From contig NZ_QQSY01000001.1 in NCBI RefSeq assembly GCF_003351225.1, positions 1,276,824-1,340,823 on the forward strand: a stretch of 64,000 nucleotides of DNA, given 5' to 3'. The position numbers and the translations under genes are program-made. Shown here piece by piece: positions 29,930-39,217 of this stretch. Source of the DNA: Dyella solisilvae (GTDB taxonomy: Bacteria > Pseudomonadota > Gammaproteobacteria > Xanthomonadales > Rhodanobacteraceae). Within the stretch, counting starts at the first letter, position 1. The number at the start of each line of letters is the position of its first letter. The notes under the pieces were generated by a model. That model was not told the DNA's origin. It saw nothing but the letters and a program-made list of their open reading frames with translations, and did not search any database.

Positions 29930-30135
29930 GCGAGGTAAATCCCCTGGACAAACAAACCCCCACGCTAGGTGCAGTCATGACTCATGACCCAGTGCCAGAA
30001 GACATGGTGCCGTCAGCCTGGCGTAAGCGTTCGGAGCGCACCAAGGGACGCAGGACGCCACGCGACCAGGCCCGGCCCCGTTCGCCTGCTCGGTCCGGGT
30101 GCCCATTGTTCACGGCGATGACTAGCCGCACTATG

Positions 30136-30150
30136 ATAGACACGATCTAT
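30136..30150. promoter_or_regulatory. oxyR: OxyR-type operator half-site
   Basis: The sequence ATAG, seven bases, CTAT (30136-30139 and 30147-30150) exactly matches the OxyR half-site pattern and ends 14 bases before the oxyR start codon. A full site would need a second such motif seven bases away; the upstream neighbour (actag...ctat) matches only partly. It suggests autoregulation of oxyR. Confidence 0.5.
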
Positions 30151-30164
30151 TAACGGGCCTCTCC

Positions 30165-31109
30165 ATGAATCTGCGCGACCTGCACTACCTCGTGGCGCTG
30201 GCCGAACACCGGCATTTCGGCCGCGCCGCCGAGGCGAGCTTCGTGAGCCAGCCGACACTGTCGACCCAGATCAAGAAGCTGGAGGACGAGCTGGGCGTGC
30301 CGCTGGTGGAACGCACGCCGCGCAAGGTGCTGCTCACCGAGACCGGTCGCGAAATCGCGCGGCGCGCCCGCGGCGTGCTCTCGGAGATCGAGGAGATCAA
30401 GGCGATCGCGCAGCGCACGCGCGACCCCGAGTCCGGCACGCTGCGGCTGGGCATCTTCCCCACCCTGGGTCCCTATCTGTTGCCGCACCTGGTGCCGCTG
30501 GTGCGCAAGCACCTCCCGCGGCTGGAACTGCTGCTGGTGGAGGAGAAGACCGAGCAGGTGATCCGCATGCTGCGCGAGGGTTCGCTGGACGTGGGCATCC
30601 TCGCGCTGCCCCTGCACGAGGACAGCTTGCACACGGAGTTCCTGTTCGAGGAGCCGTTCGTGCTGGCGGTGCCGGAGGAACACCCGCTCGCCCACAAGCA
30701 AAAGCGCCTCAAGCTGGACGACCTGGAGGACGAGAGCCTGCTGCTGCTGGAAGATGGCCACTGCATGCGCGACCAGGCGCTGGAGGTGTGCCAGCTTGCC
30801 GGCGCCGGCGAACGCTCCGGCTTCCGCGCCACCAGCCTTGAAACGCTGCGCCAGATGGTGGCGGCGAACGTGGGCATCACCCTGTTGCCCACGCTGGCGA
30901 TCAAGCCACCGGTGGCGCGTACCGACAACGTGCACCTGCTGGAATTCGCGGGCCACCCGCCGAGTCGGCGCATCGCGCTGGTATGGCGCAAGAGTTCATC
31001 GATGGGGACGTTCCTCAAGCGCTTTGCTGAAGTGATCGGCGACCTGCCAGCCGGGTTGCTGCAGCCCGGCGTGGCCGAGGACAAGCCCGCGAAACAGGCC
31101 GGTCGCTGA
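30165..31109 (+). CDS. oxyR: hydrogen peroxide-sensing regulator OxyR
   Basis: LysR-type activator of peroxide defence genes, 314 residues. The N-terminal HTH (FGRAAEASFVSQPTLSTQI) is followed by the regulatory domain with the redox pair Cys200 and Cys209 in EDGHCMRDQALEVC, the same spacing as Cys199/Cys208 of E. coli OxyR. Peroxide should form a disulfide between them. An ATAG-N7-CTAT half-site lies directly upstream. No katG or ahpC is next to it. msrA, a methionine sulfoxide repair gene, is two genes downstream on the other strand. Confidence 0.95.
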   Translation: MNLRDLHYLVALAEHRHFGRAAEASFVSQPTLSTQIKKLEDELGVPLVERTPRKVLLTETGREIARRARGVLSEIEEIKAIAQRTRDPESGTLRLGIFPTLGPYLLPHLVPLVRKHLPRLELLLVEEKTEQVIRMLREGSLDVGILALPLHEDSLHTEFLFEEPFVLAVPEEHPLAHKQKRLKLDDLEDESLLLLEDGHCMRDQALEVCQLAGAGERSGFRATSLETLRQMVAANVGITLLPTLAIKPPVARTDNVHLLEFAGHPPSRRIALVWRKSSSMGTFLKRFAEVIGDLPAGLLQPGVAEDKPAKQAGR

Positions 31110-31116
31110 CGCGTCG

Positions 31117-31719
31117 ATGCAGCGCTTCCTGCTGGCCGGCATCCTGCTGATCTGCGTCCTCGGCGGCGCGCACTGGTGGCGCCATCGCACCCTGACGCCG
31201 CCGGTCGGCGTCCTTGCGCCGGATGTGCCGACCCAGATCGACCTGGACGATGGCGCCACGCTGCACCGGGGCAACATCACCCTGGTGACACGCGCGCGCT
31301 TTGAGTTGACCGCTCGCGTGCTGTCACGCGAGGACTACCGCTTCGACGCCGGCGCGGTGCTGGCGCCGGTGGACCTCGCACTCGGCTGGGGCCGCATGTC
31401 CGACAGCACCGTGCTGTCGCACATCCAGATCACCCAGGGCAACCGTTTCTACTACTGGCACGTCGCCAGCTTTCCCATCCCGCGCAGGGAAATCGAGCGC
31501 TCCAGCGCCAACATGCACATGATTCCCGCCGACGACAGCGTGCGCCACGAACTCGACGAGGTACGGCCCGGCGAGCTCATCCACCTTGAAGGTTTCCTGG
31601 TGGACGCCAGCCGTCCGGACGGCTGGCGTTGGCGCACATCCATGACGCGCGACGACACCGGCGATGGAGCCTGCGAACTGGTCTTCGTGGAAAGCGTCGC
31701 TCCCGCGACGCCTCCTTAA
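31117..31719 (+). CDS. conserved-looking membrane-anchored hypothetical protein
   Basis: I do not recognise this 200-residue protein with certainty. Residues 3-19 form one hydrophobic segment (signal anchor), so most of the protein should be periplasmic. The rest is rich in beta-strand patterns, with a segment VDLALGWGRMSD, then TQGNRFYYW and PGELIHLEGFLVDA. There are no clear catalytic motifs. It starts seven bases after oxyR and is probably co-transcribed, which suggests but does not show a link to oxidative stress. Confidence 0.65.
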   Translation: MQRFLLAGILLICVLGGAHWWRHRTLTPPVGVLAPDVPTQIDLDDGATLHRGNITLVTRARFELTARVLSREDYRFDAGAVLAPVDLALGWGRMSDSTVLSHIQITQGNRFYYWHVASFPIPRREIERSSANMHMIPADDSVRHELDEVRPGELIHLEGFLVDASRPDGWRWRTSMTRDDTGDGACELVFVESVAPATPP

Positions 31720-31729
31720 GAGCGCAATC

Positions 31730-32386
31730 TCAACCGGCGCTGGCTACCCCGATCGGGCAACTCACGCCGGTGCCGCCCAGACCGCAATAGCCGTCCGGAT
31801 GCTTGGACAGGTACTGCTGGTGTTCGTCCTCGGCGAAGTAGAACGGGCCAGCCAGCGCGATCTCGGTGGTGATCGCGCCATAGCCCGCGCGCGCCAGCTC
31901 GGCCTGGAAGCGCCTGGCGGAAGCTTCCGCCGCGACCAGTTGCTGCGCGTCGCCCAGATACAGGGCTGAGCGGTATTGCGTGCCCGTGTCGTTGCCCTGG
32001 CGCATGCCCTGCGTCGGATCGTGGTTCTCCCAGAACACACGCAACAGGGTTTCGAGGTCGACCTTGGCCGGGTCGTACACCACGCGCACCACTTCGGCGT
32101 GACCGGTTTGTCCCGAACACACTTCGCGATAGGTCGGATTGGGCGTGTAGCCGCCGGCATAGCCCACGGCGGTGGTCAGCACACCGGGGACGCTCCAGAA
32201 CTTCCGCTCCGCGCCCCAGAAGCAGCCCATGCCCACGACCAAAACGGCGGCGCCGGGAAATGCCTCGACCTGCAGCGGCGCGCCCAGCACGTGATGCGGC
32301 GCAGACGGCACGATGGGCCGATCGCGTCCGGGCAGGGCATCTTCGCGATGCGGCATGCGTTGTTTGAAAGCGCCAATACCAAGCAT
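31730..32386 (-). CDS. msrA: peptide methionine sulfoxide reductase MsrA
   Basis: Repairs methionine-S-sulfoxide in proteins. The 218-residue protein has the catalytic GCFWGAE (Cys55) and C-terminal resolving cysteines in [14 protein letters not shown]. Family motifs GYAGG and GHAEVVRV are present. About 40 residues precede the core, as in the longer E. coli type. It converges on the oxyR-linked hypothetical gene. No msrB is adjacent. Confidence 0.95.
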   Translation of the reverse strand: MLGIGAFKQRMPHREDALPGRDRPIVPSAPHHVLGAPLQVEAFPGAAVLVVGMGCFWGAERKFWSVPGVLTTAVGYAGGYTPNPTYREVCSGQTGHAEVVRVVYDPAKVDLETLLRVFWENHDPTQGMRQGNDTGTQYRSALYLGDAQQLVAAEASARRFQAELARAGYGAITTEIALAGPFYFAEDEHQQYLSKHPDGYCGLGGTGVSCPIGVASAG

Positions 32387-32464
32387 GGGATACCTCCAAA
32401 ATGCGGGCTGTGCCGGATATGGCGCCCGGCAACGACCAAATCAACACACGGGGCCGCGCGCCAG

Positions 32465-33043
32465 TCAGTAGCGCAGCAGTCCGTGCAACGGCGTACCGTC
32501 CGGCCAGCGGCTGCGACCCTGCAGCGCCGCCAGCTCGATCACCACGCTGGCGCCGACCAGCCGGGCGCCAAGTTGCTCCACCAGCGCCCGCGCGGCGGCC
32601 AACGTGCCGCCGGTCGCCAGCACGTCGTCCACGATGAGGGTTCTTTCGCCGGGACGCAGCGCATCGTTACGCGCCTGCAGTTGATCCACGCCATATTCGA
32701 GCTGGTAGTCCACCGAGACCACCGGCGGCGGCAGCTTGTTGGGTTTGCGCAGCGGCACGAAACCCGCGTGCAGCTTCTGCGCGAGTGCGGCCCCGAAGAT
32801 GAAGCCGCGCGATTCGATCCCGCATACGGCCTGCACGCCGCTGCCTTGCCATGGCTCGGCCAGGGCATCGATGCAGCGGGCGAAGCCGCCCGCGTCGGCG
32901 AGCAGTGGAGTGATGTCGCGAAACACGACGCCAGGCTTGGGAAAATCCGGCACCGCCCGGATCAGCGACTGGATCTGTTGCAGCGAGGTTTCCAAGGGCG
33001 ACTCCGGCTTTGGCCCGCGCGGCGCGGACAACTCGCCCAGCAT
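32465..33043 (-). CDS. apt: adenine phosphoribosyltransferase
   Basis: Purine salvage enzyme converting adenine and PRPP to AMP. The 192-residue protein starts its core with IRAVPDFPKPGVVFRDITPLL, followed by GIESRGFIFG and the PRPP-binding VDDVLATGGT. The N-terminal 17 residues (MLGELSAPRGPKPESPL) extend beyond the usual core, so a later start is possible. Same strand as the DUF2007 gene upstream, 42 bases apart. Confidence 0.95.
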   Translation of the reverse strand: MLGELSAPRGPKPESPLETSLQQIQSLIRAVPDFPKPGVVFRDITPLLADAGGFARCIDALAEPWQGSGVQAVCGIESRGFIFGAALAQKLHAGFVPLRKPNKLPPPVVSVDYQLEYGVDQLQARNDALRPGERTLIVDDVLATGGTLAAARALVEQLGARLVGASVVIELAALQGRSRWPDGTPLHGLLRY

Positions 33044-33085
33044 AACGCTCCGTACCAGAGGCGCCGGCCGGCGGCCCTATCGCCC

Positions 33086-33364
33086 TCAGCAGAACGCTGG
33101 CAGCGGCGCGTCCGGGTCCTCGTCGGTGTCGCCAAGCGCTAGGCGCGCCTCCTGCAGGTCGCGCTCGACGCCCCGCACCACCTGCTCGGCCGCCGGGAGG
33201 CTGGCCTCGGGCACCAACACCGCCACGTAATCCAGCGCCGGCAGCTGGCCTACCGCGCCGGTCAGGTATTCGCCGGAGACGAACGCAGGGATCTCGGCGC
33301 GCTCCAGCGCGTCCTTCACCAGGTGGGCGTCGATCAGGCTTTCGGCTCGGTAGATGATGCGCAT
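33086..33364 (-). CDS. DUF2007 domain protein (putative signal transduction protein)
   Basis: Small cytoplasmic protein, 92 residues. The N-terminal RIIYRAESLIDAHLVKDALE and the VSGEYLTGAVGQLPA segment followed by VAVLVPEASLPAAEQV are the usual DUF2007 pattern, a small ferredoxin-like fold of unknown role. The C-terminal tail is acidic (DTDEDPDA). Upstream of apt on the same strand and likely co-transcribed. Confidence 0.8.
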   Translation of the reverse strand: MRIIYRAESLIDAHLVKDALERAEIPAFVSGEYLTGAVGQLPALDYVAVLVPEASLPAAEQVVRGVERDLQEARLALGDTDEDPDAPLPAFC

Positions 33365-33549
33365 GGGGTCACGCTAGCGCTGTGGGAGACATGGGGCAAG
33401 TTCTTGCCCGCGATGTGTTGGCGGGGTGAACGGACCGATAGGGGGCCCGCCAGGGACACTTCGCCTCAGCTGAAACCGGGTGAAACAGCCCCACCCTGGA
33501 CAGGGTAAACTTGGTCGTTTCCGTCTCCGCGTACGAGCTTCGAGTCCCG

Positions 33550-35319
33550 ATGTCCAACGAAAAAGCCGCCGTTGCCCCCGCCACCCCGCCCGCCGCGCCG
33601 CAGGCCGAGGGCCAGCGTGACTTCATTCGCCAGATCATTCGGGACGACCTGGCCAGCGGGAAGCACCACGCCATCCGTACGCGCTTTCCGCCCGAGCCCA
33701 ACGGCTACCTGCACATTGGCCACGCCAAGGCGATCTGCCTGAACTTCGGCATCGCCCGCGAGTTCACCGGCTGGTGCAACCTGCGCCTGGACGACACCAA
33801 CCCCGGCAAGGAAGACCCCGAGTTCGTCGAGGGCATCAAGGACGACGTGCGCTGGCTCGGTTACGAGTGGCACGACCTGCGCCACGCCTCGGACTATTTC
33901 GAAGTGTTCCACGACGCGGCGGTCAAGCTGATCAAGGACGGCCTGGCCTACGTCGATGATCTCAATCCGGAGGAGATGCGCGCCTATCGCGGCACGCTCA
34001 CCGAGCCGGGCCGCAACTCGCCGTTCCGCGAGCGCAGCGTGGAGGAGAACCTCGACCTGTTCGCCCGCATGCGCGCAGGCGAATTCCCGGACGGCGCCAA
34101 GACATTGCGCGCGAAGATCGACATGGCCTCGGGCAACATGAACATGCGCGACCCGGCGATCTACCGTATCCGCAAGATCGCCCACCAGAACACTGGCGAT
34201 GCGTGGCCGATCTACCCGATGTACGACTATGCGCACTGCCTGTCGGACGCGCTGGAAGGCATCACCCATTCGCTGTGCACGCTGGAGTTCGAAGACCACC
34301 GCCCGCTGTACGACTGGTTCGTCGACAAGGTCGACCTGGTCAACCATCCGGAGCTGTGGCAGCACCTGCGCGAGGGCGGCTTCCGCACCGAGCCGGCCAA
34401 GCCGCGACAGATCGAGTTCTCGCGCCTGAACCTCTCCTACTCCATCACCAGCAAGCGCAAGCTCGCGCAGCTGGTGACCGAGAACCTGGTGGACGGCTGG
34501 GACGATCCACGCATGAACACGCTGCGCGGCCTGCGCCGTCGCGGCTTCACGCCAGCCGGCCTGCGCCTGCTGATCGAGCGCCTGGGCGTGAGCAAGCAGA
34601 ACAGCATCATCGACTATTCGATCCTCGAGAACTGCATCCGCGAGGATCTCGACGCGACCGCGGCGCGGCGCATGGCGGTGCTCGATCCGCTCAAGCTGGT
34701 GATCACCAACCTGCCGGAAGGCCACGAGGAACAGCTCACCTTCTCCAACCACCCGAAGGACGAGAGTTTCGGCACGCGCGAAGTGCCGTTCTCACGCGAA
34801 CTTTGGATCGAGCGAGAGGACTTCGCCGAAGTGCCGCCGAAGGGCTTCCATCGTCTGAAGCCCGAGGGCGAGGTGCGCCTGCGCGGCGTTGGCATCGTCA
34901 AGTGCGACGAGCTGGTCAAGGACGCCGACGGCAATGTCGTCGAACTGCGCTGCACGCTGGACCTCGAGTCGCGCCAGGGCATGCCGGGCGCGGACCGCAA
35001 GGTGAAGGGCACCATCCACTGGGTCAGCGCCAAACACGGCGTGTCCACCGAAGTGCGCGTGTACGACCGCCTGTTCAACGTGGCCGCGCCTGACGACGAG
35101 AGCGACGGCAAGAGCTGGATCGAGCATATCAACCCGGACGCCAAGCGCGTGGTGCGCGCATGGCTGGAACCCGCGGCGGCGAGCGCCGAGCCCGAGCAGC
35201 GCTTCCAGTTCGAGCGCCTGGGCTATTTCGTGGCAGACCGCCTCGACCACACGCCGCAAGCGCCGGTGTTTAACCGCACCGTCACGCTGCGTGACGCCTG
35301 GGCCAAGCAGGCTGGCTGA
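33550..35319 (+). CDS. glnS: glutaminyl-tRNA synthetase
   Basis: Class I aminoacyl-tRNA synthetase that charges tRNA-Gln. The 589 residues include the HIGH box in [14 protein letters not shown], the KMSKS-type loop as ITSKRKL, and two C-terminal anticodon-binding beta-barrels. Start is ATG 33550 ([10 protein letters not shown]); the Ala/Pro-rich first 20 residues are a lead-in before the [11 protein letters not shown] helix. A direct GlnRS means the cell need not rely on the GatCAB route for Gln-tRNA. A 24-base gap separates it from the next gene, so they may be co-transcribed. Confidence 0.97.
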   Translation: MSNEKAAVAPATPPAAPQAEGQRDFIRQIIRDDLASGKHHAIRTRFPPEPNGYLHIGHAKAICLNFGIAREFTGWCNLRLDDTNPGKEDPEFVEGIKDDVRWLGYEWHDLRHASDYFEVFHDAAVKLIKDGLAYVDDLNPEEMRAYRGTLTEPGRNSPFRERSVEENLDLFARMRAGEFPDGAKTLRAKIDMASGNMNMRDPAIYRIRKIAHQNTGDAWPIYPMYDYAHCLSDALEGITHSLCTLEFEDHRPLYDWFVDKVDLVNHPELWQHLREGGFRTEPAKPRQIEFSRLNLSYSITSKRKLAQLVTENLVDGWDDPRMNTLRGLRRRGFTPAGLRLLIERLGVSKQNSIIDYSILENCIREDLDATAARRMAVLDPLKLVITNLPEGHEEQLTFSNHPKDESFGTREVPFSRELWIEREDFAEVPPKGFHRLKPEGEVRLRGVGIVKCDELVKDADGNVVELRCTLDLESRQGMPGADRKVKGTIHWVSAKHGVSTEVRVYDRLFNVAAPDDESDGKSWIEHINPDAKRVVRAWLEPAAASAEPEQRFQFERLGYFVADRLDHTPQAPVFNRTVTLRDAWAKQAG

Positions 35320-35343
35320 CGTCGGCATCACAAGGAACGCTGC

Positions 35344-35901
35344 ATGCTGCGTCTTCAGATTCACCTGACCCTGCCGCCGTGGATCGGCGACGTGGTCGAC
35401 GACGGAAAGCGCTACCTCACCGACGAGGAGCGCGTGGGTCTGGCCATCGAGCTTTCGCGCCGGAACATCGAACATAATCAGGGTGGCCCCTTCGGCGCCG
35501 CCGTGTTCAATGGCGACGGACGCGTGGTCTCGGTGGGAGTGAACCGCGTGATCCCGCAGACCTGTTCCATAGCCCATGCAGAGATGATGGCGTACATGAG
35601 CGCACAGCAGCGCCTCGCCGCCTTTCGCCTCAACGGCGACGGCAACCGCTACACGCTGGCCACCAGCGCGCAGCCGTGCTGCCAGTGCTATGGCGCCACC
35701 GTGTGGGCCGGCGTGGATGAACTGCTGATCGGAGCAAGGGCCGAGGACGTGGAAGAGCTGACCGAATTCGACGAAGGCCCGCTGCCCGCCGACTGGGTGG
35801 GAGAACTGGAACGGCGCGGCATCGCCGTGCGCCGCGACATCCTGCGCGAGCAGGCCCGCAGCGTGCTGGCGACCTACGGCCAGAGCGGACGGCACTATTG
35901 A
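35344..35901 (+). CDS. nucleoside/nucleobase deaminase (CDA-fold)
   Basis: Zinc-dependent deaminase of 185 residues, cytidine-deaminase fold. The zinc site is complete: HAE in SIAHAEMMAYM and P-C-x-x-C in AQPCCQCYG. The QGGPFGAAVF strand before it is typical of guanine-deaminase-like and related nucleoside deaminases; the sequence is not a TadA tRNA-editing enzyme. A C-terminal extension (WVGELERRGIAVRRDI) is present. Substrate could be guanine, cytosine or a modified base. Its stop overlaps the TTG start of the next gene. Confidence 0.85.
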   Translation: MLRLQIHLTLPPWIGDVVDDGKRYLTDEERVGLAIELSRRNIEHNQGGPFGAAVFNGDGRVVSVGVNRVIPQTCSIAHAEMMAYMSAQQRLAAFRLNGDGNRYTLATSAQPCCQCYGATVWAGVDELLIGARAEDVEELTEFDEGPLPADWVGELERRGIAVRRDILREQARSVLATYGQSGRHY

Positions 35902-36635
35902 GCCGCCTGCGCGCCGCCCTGCCCCTGCTCGTGCTGGTGACCGCCGGCATCGTGCTGTTCTGCTCCGGTGTGCTCGACTGGCTGCGCCCCGAGCAACTGG
36001 TGCAGCACCAGGCCCAACTGCGCGAACAGATTGCGTCCGCCCCCTGGCTCAGCCGCGTGGCCTACATCGGCATGCTTACCCTGGCCATGTCCACCGGCCT
36101 GCCGGGCACGGTGGTCATCATCATGGCCGGCGGCTTCGCCTTCGGCGTGGTCGAAGGCAGCATCTACTCCTCGATCGGACTCACCCTGGGCACGCTGATC
36201 CTGTTCCTGGCCAGCCGTTACGCCTTCGGCGCGGGAAGCAAACACCCGCCCGCCATCGTGGACAAGCTGCACCACGGCTTCGAACGCCACCCGGTGCCCT
36301 ACACCATGTTCCTGCGCTTCGTGCCAGTCGCCCCGTTCGGCCTGATCACCGTGGCGCTGGCGTGGCTGCGATGCCCGCTTTGGCTGTTCCTGGGCGCGAG
36401 CTGGCTGGGCGGCACCGTCTCGTTGATTTTCGAGACCTCGATCGGCGCCGGCCTGGGCACGGCGCTCGCCCGCAGCCATGGACATTTCGGCCTCGGCCTG
36501 CTCTTCCAGCGCGAAGTCTGGATGCCGCTGAGCGCGATTGGCGCGCTCTCCCTTCTGCCCCTGCTGGTGGAGCGCCTGAACCGTCGTCGGCACCAGGGCG
36601 CCACTACCATTTCAGCCGACTCTCACAACCGTTGA
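35898..36635 (+). CDS. TVP38/TMEM64 family membrane protein
   Basis: A 245-residue inner-membrane protein of the DedA-related VTT superfamily (TVP38/TMEM64). Conserved re-entrant segment GFAFGVVEGSIYSSIG and the FLRFVPVAPFGLITVAL helix are visible among about six membrane segments. Family members are proposed lipid scramblases or transporters. The start appears to be TTG at 35898, overlapping the deaminase stop (TTGA), the same arrangement as in the mprF-VirJ pair. Confidence 0.85.
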   Translation: MSRLRAALPLLVLVTAGIVLFCSGVLDWLRPEQLVQHQAQLREQIASAPWLSRVAYIGMLTLAMSTGLPGTVVIIMAGGFAFGVVEGSIYSSIGLTLGTLILFLASRYAFGAGSKHPPAIVDKLHHGFERHPVPYTMFLRFVPVAPFGLITVALAWLRCPLWLFLGASWLGGTVSLIFETSIGAGLGTALARSHGHFGLGLLFQREVWMPLSAIGALSLLPLLVERLNRRRHQGATTISADSHNR

Positions 36636-36720
36636 GGGATATGCCCTCGGCCAATGGGATAGCTGCCCTACCCCATAAATCGCGCTAGTCTCTGACCGGC
36701 CAGGCGCGCGGTAGCGCCTC

Positions 36721-38661
36721 ATGGGGCGACGACGGCCAATGGGCGCAGGGGCGAACTCGCGGGCGGTGCGGTGGTGGCGGCGCACATCGCTGATGCAGCG
36801 ATTGGCCCTGGTGGCGCTCGTGCCCACGCTGGTCACCGCCACGCTGCTGGTCACCATGCTCACCCAGCGCCAACTGGGCAGCCTGCGCGGCATGGCGCAG
36901 AACAATGCCGAAGCCATCGCCACCCAGGCAGCTTCGGTTTCGGCTGCGCCACTGCGCGACATGCAACGACGCGAGCTGGTGCGCATTGCCGAATCCATCG
37001 GCGAACTGCCCCATGTGGCGCGTGTGCAGATCCGCGCCGCCGATGGCGAGATCCTCGCCGATGACCTCGGCCGCAGCGGCGCCGGCCATGCCGAGACCTT
37101 GACCGTGATGCGCGACGTGGTCGATCCCGACCAGCCCGGCCATCCGGTGCTCGGCTCGGTGATGGTGGACGTGAGCCTCAACGACGCCATCGCGGCGCAG
37201 CGGGCCAGTCTGCAGCACGCGTTGGTCGCGCTCGGCATCAGCCTGCTGGTGGCCACGGTGGTCGGCTGGCAGGCGGCACGCTGGATCAGCGCGCCGCTGC
37301 GCCGCCTGGTCGCGGCGGTGCACCAGCTCGGGCGCGGAGACCGCCATGTCGAAGTGGAGGTCACCGACCAGACCGAGATCGGCGAACTGCAGCGCGGCTT
37401 CAACAGCGCGGCGCTGGCGCTGTTCGACGTCCAGCGCAGCATGGAGAAGGAGATCGAACAGGCCACCGTGGAACTGGCGCGCAAGAACGCCGCGCTGGAG
37501 GCCGCCAGCGTGGCCAAGGCGCGCTTCCTGGCCGCCGCCTCGCACGACCTGCGCCAACCGCTGTATGCCCTGACGCTGTTCTCCTCTGCGCTGGCGGTCG
37601 ACGAGAAGGATCCCATCAGGCTCGACCGCATTGCGCATATCCAGGAATGCGTGGAGGCGCTCGACCACCTGTTCAGCGAGCTGCTCGACCTGTCGCGGCT
37701 GGAAACCGGCGCCATGCAGATCGAGATCACCGAATTTCCGCTCGACCATGTGTTGGAAGAAGTGAGCCGCAACTTCCGCATGATCGCCGAGCAACATGGC
37801 CTTCGCCTGATCATGCGCGCCACCCACCTGTGGGTGCGCAGCGATCGCACGATGCTGGCGCGCATCCTCAACAACCTGGTCAGCAACGCGTTGCGCTACA
37901 CCAGCCAGGGTGGCGTGCTGGTGGTGGCGCGCCGGCGCGCCGACGGCACCGTGCGCGTGGACGTATGGGATACCGGCAGCGGCATTGCGCCGGAACACCA
38001 GTCGCGCGTCTTCGACGAGTTCTACCGCGTCGAGTGCCACAACGGCGGTGAACACGACTCCGGCCACCGCCGCGGCCTCGGCCTCGGCCTGGCCACAGTG
38101 CAGCGCCTGGCCGAGTTGCTGGACACCCAGGTCTTGCTGAAGTCGACGCCGGGGCGCGGCAGCGTCTTCAGCTTCCACCTGCCGGAAGTGTCGCCACAGC
38201 AACTCGCCGCGCCGCCAAGCGACGACGTACCGCTGGATGTCTCCGGCATGCGCGTGCTGGTCATCGACGACGAGCCAGCCATCCTTTCCGGCATCCGCTA
38301 CCTGTTGCGCAGCTGGGGCTGCGACGTCGCCGTCGCGGAAGACCGCACGCAGGCGTTGCTGGCCGCCGAGGAATGGCCTGTGCCGCCGGACATCGTGATC
38401 TCCGACCTGCGCCTGCGCGATGGCGAAAGCGGCCTCGACGTGCTGGCGGCGCTCGATGCCCACTACCTGCGCGACGACGTCGCGCCGTTCCCGCGCCTGC
38501 TCATCACCGGCGAAACGCGCAGCGACCGACTCCGCGAAATCATGGCCGCCAAGATACCCGTGCTCTACAAGCCGGTATCCCCCGAGCAACTGCGCGAAGC
38601 GATGATGGCGGCATGGAACGCCAGCCGCGCCACGGCGACTAGTCAGGTCGCGTCGGCTTAA
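36721..38661 (+). CDS. hybrid histidine kinase/response regulator
   Basis: Inner-membrane sensor of 646 residues. Order: TM1 (27-47), a periplasmic sensor of about 120 residues, TM2 (166-186), HAMP (187-240), a coiled coil, HisKA with phospho-His275 in AAASHDLRQPLYAL, an ATPase domain with an N-box (LNNLVSNALRY), DTGSGIAPEHQSR and GLGLGLATVQ, and a C-terminal receiver (511-630) with phospho-Asp562 and Lys617. No output domain, so phosphate must pass on. A stand-alone NarL-type regulator at 41666 and a second kinase at 44428 are possible partners. Start at ATG 36721; ATG 36793 (MQRLAL) is also possible. Confidence 0.9.
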   Translation: MGRRRPMGAGANSRAVRWWRRTSLMQRLALVALVPTLVTATLLVTMLTQRQLGSLRGMAQNNAEAIATQAASVSAAPLRDMQRRELVRIAESIGELPHVARVQIRAADGEILADDLGRSGAGHAETLTVMRDVVDPDQPGHPVLGSVMVDVSLNDAIAAQRASLQHALVALGISLLVATVVGWQAARWISAPLRRLVAAVHQLGRGDRHVEVEVTDQTEIGELQRGFNSAALALFDVQRSMEKEIEQATVELARKNAALEAASVAKARFLAAASHDLRQPLYALTLFSSALAVDEKDPIRLDRIAHIQECVEALDHLFSELLDLSRLETGAMQIEITEFPLDHVLEEVSRNFRMIAEQHGLRLIMRATHLWVRSDRTMLARILNNLVSNALRYTSQGGVLVVARRRADGTVRVDVWDTGSGIAPEHQSRVFDEFYRVECHNGGEHDSGHRRGLGLGLATVQRLAELLDTQVLLKSTPGRGSVFSFHLPEVSPQQLAAPPSDDVPLDVSGMRVLVIDDEPAILSGIRYLLRSWGCDVAVAEDRTQALLAAEEWPVPPDIVISDLRLRDGESGLDVLAALDAHYLRDDVAPFPRLLITGETRSDRLREIMAAKIPVLYKPVSPEQLREAMMAAWNASRATATSQVASA

Positions 38662-39071
38662 GTGGGCTTCTCGAGAGCAACCACCACTCACCACCGTGAA
38701 GTGGCGATGCCGCCCTAAAGGTAGCCATGCCCCAACCCTCTCTCCCACAGGGACTACCTTCGGTTCGCCCGTAGGGGAGGAAGCAAAGAGCAAAGCTGCT
38801 CGATGCGTGGCGCCCGACGCCACGCTTTAAGTCCTCAGTACGACGCCGCCCCGCGGGGTAGCCGCACTCCGTGAGGTAGCACGCGACGAATTCGGCTGGC
38901 CGCGGTCGCCAAGGCTTGTATGCCAGGCAGCGCTGCGCCCCCTCTTCGCTAGGGCGCGTTGCGGGGTAGCCGCTGTGCCTGAGGTACCACGTCACCGATC
39001 CGGCTGGCCACAGTCGTCCAGGCTTGTATTCCGCATATCGCTGCGAGCCTGTCAGGCCATTTCTTTGGGTT

Positions 39072-39099
39072 ACTTTTCTTTGGGCCAGCAAAGAAAAGT
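39072..39099. repeat. AT-rich 11-bp hairpin in repeat copy 1
   Basis: Arms acttttctttg (39072-39082) and caaagaaaagt (39089-39099) pair perfectly around a 6-base loop. The arm is AT-rich in a GC-rich genome. The identical hairpin is at 55114-55141. It could act as a terminator or an RNA-stability element. Confidence 0.8.
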
Positions 39100-39188
39100 G
39101 ACTCGAGCGCCGGCAGGCGATCGAAACGCCCGCCGCGTAGGCGGCACGCTCGCGGGAGCGCTTCAGACGAGGCAAAGAGCCAAAGTCA

Positions 39189-39217
39189 CTGGATCCCAGC
39201 CTTCGCTGGGATGACGG
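39189..39217. repeat. REP-like stem-loop (GGATCC subtype)
   Basis: Single half-unit with arms ctggatcccag and ctgggatgacgg around a ccttcg-type loop. It shares the lead-in aaagtcactgga with the units at 21201 and 55231. Confidence 0.75.

Noticed and set aside
27917-29938. A 673-codon open frame antisense to the M1 aminopeptidase
   Set aside because: No motifs; the opposite strand has GAMEN and HELAH zinc-peptidase motifs.
36685-38823. A 712-codon open frame antisense to the hybrid kinase
   Set aside because: Composition and position mark it as a shadow of the kinase gene.
38975-39214. Short open frames inside the long repeat (also 54939-55256)
   Set aside because: They recur only because the DNA repeats; no ribosome binding site, odd composition, and they run across hairpins. 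Such frames are often over-annotated as hypothetical proteins.
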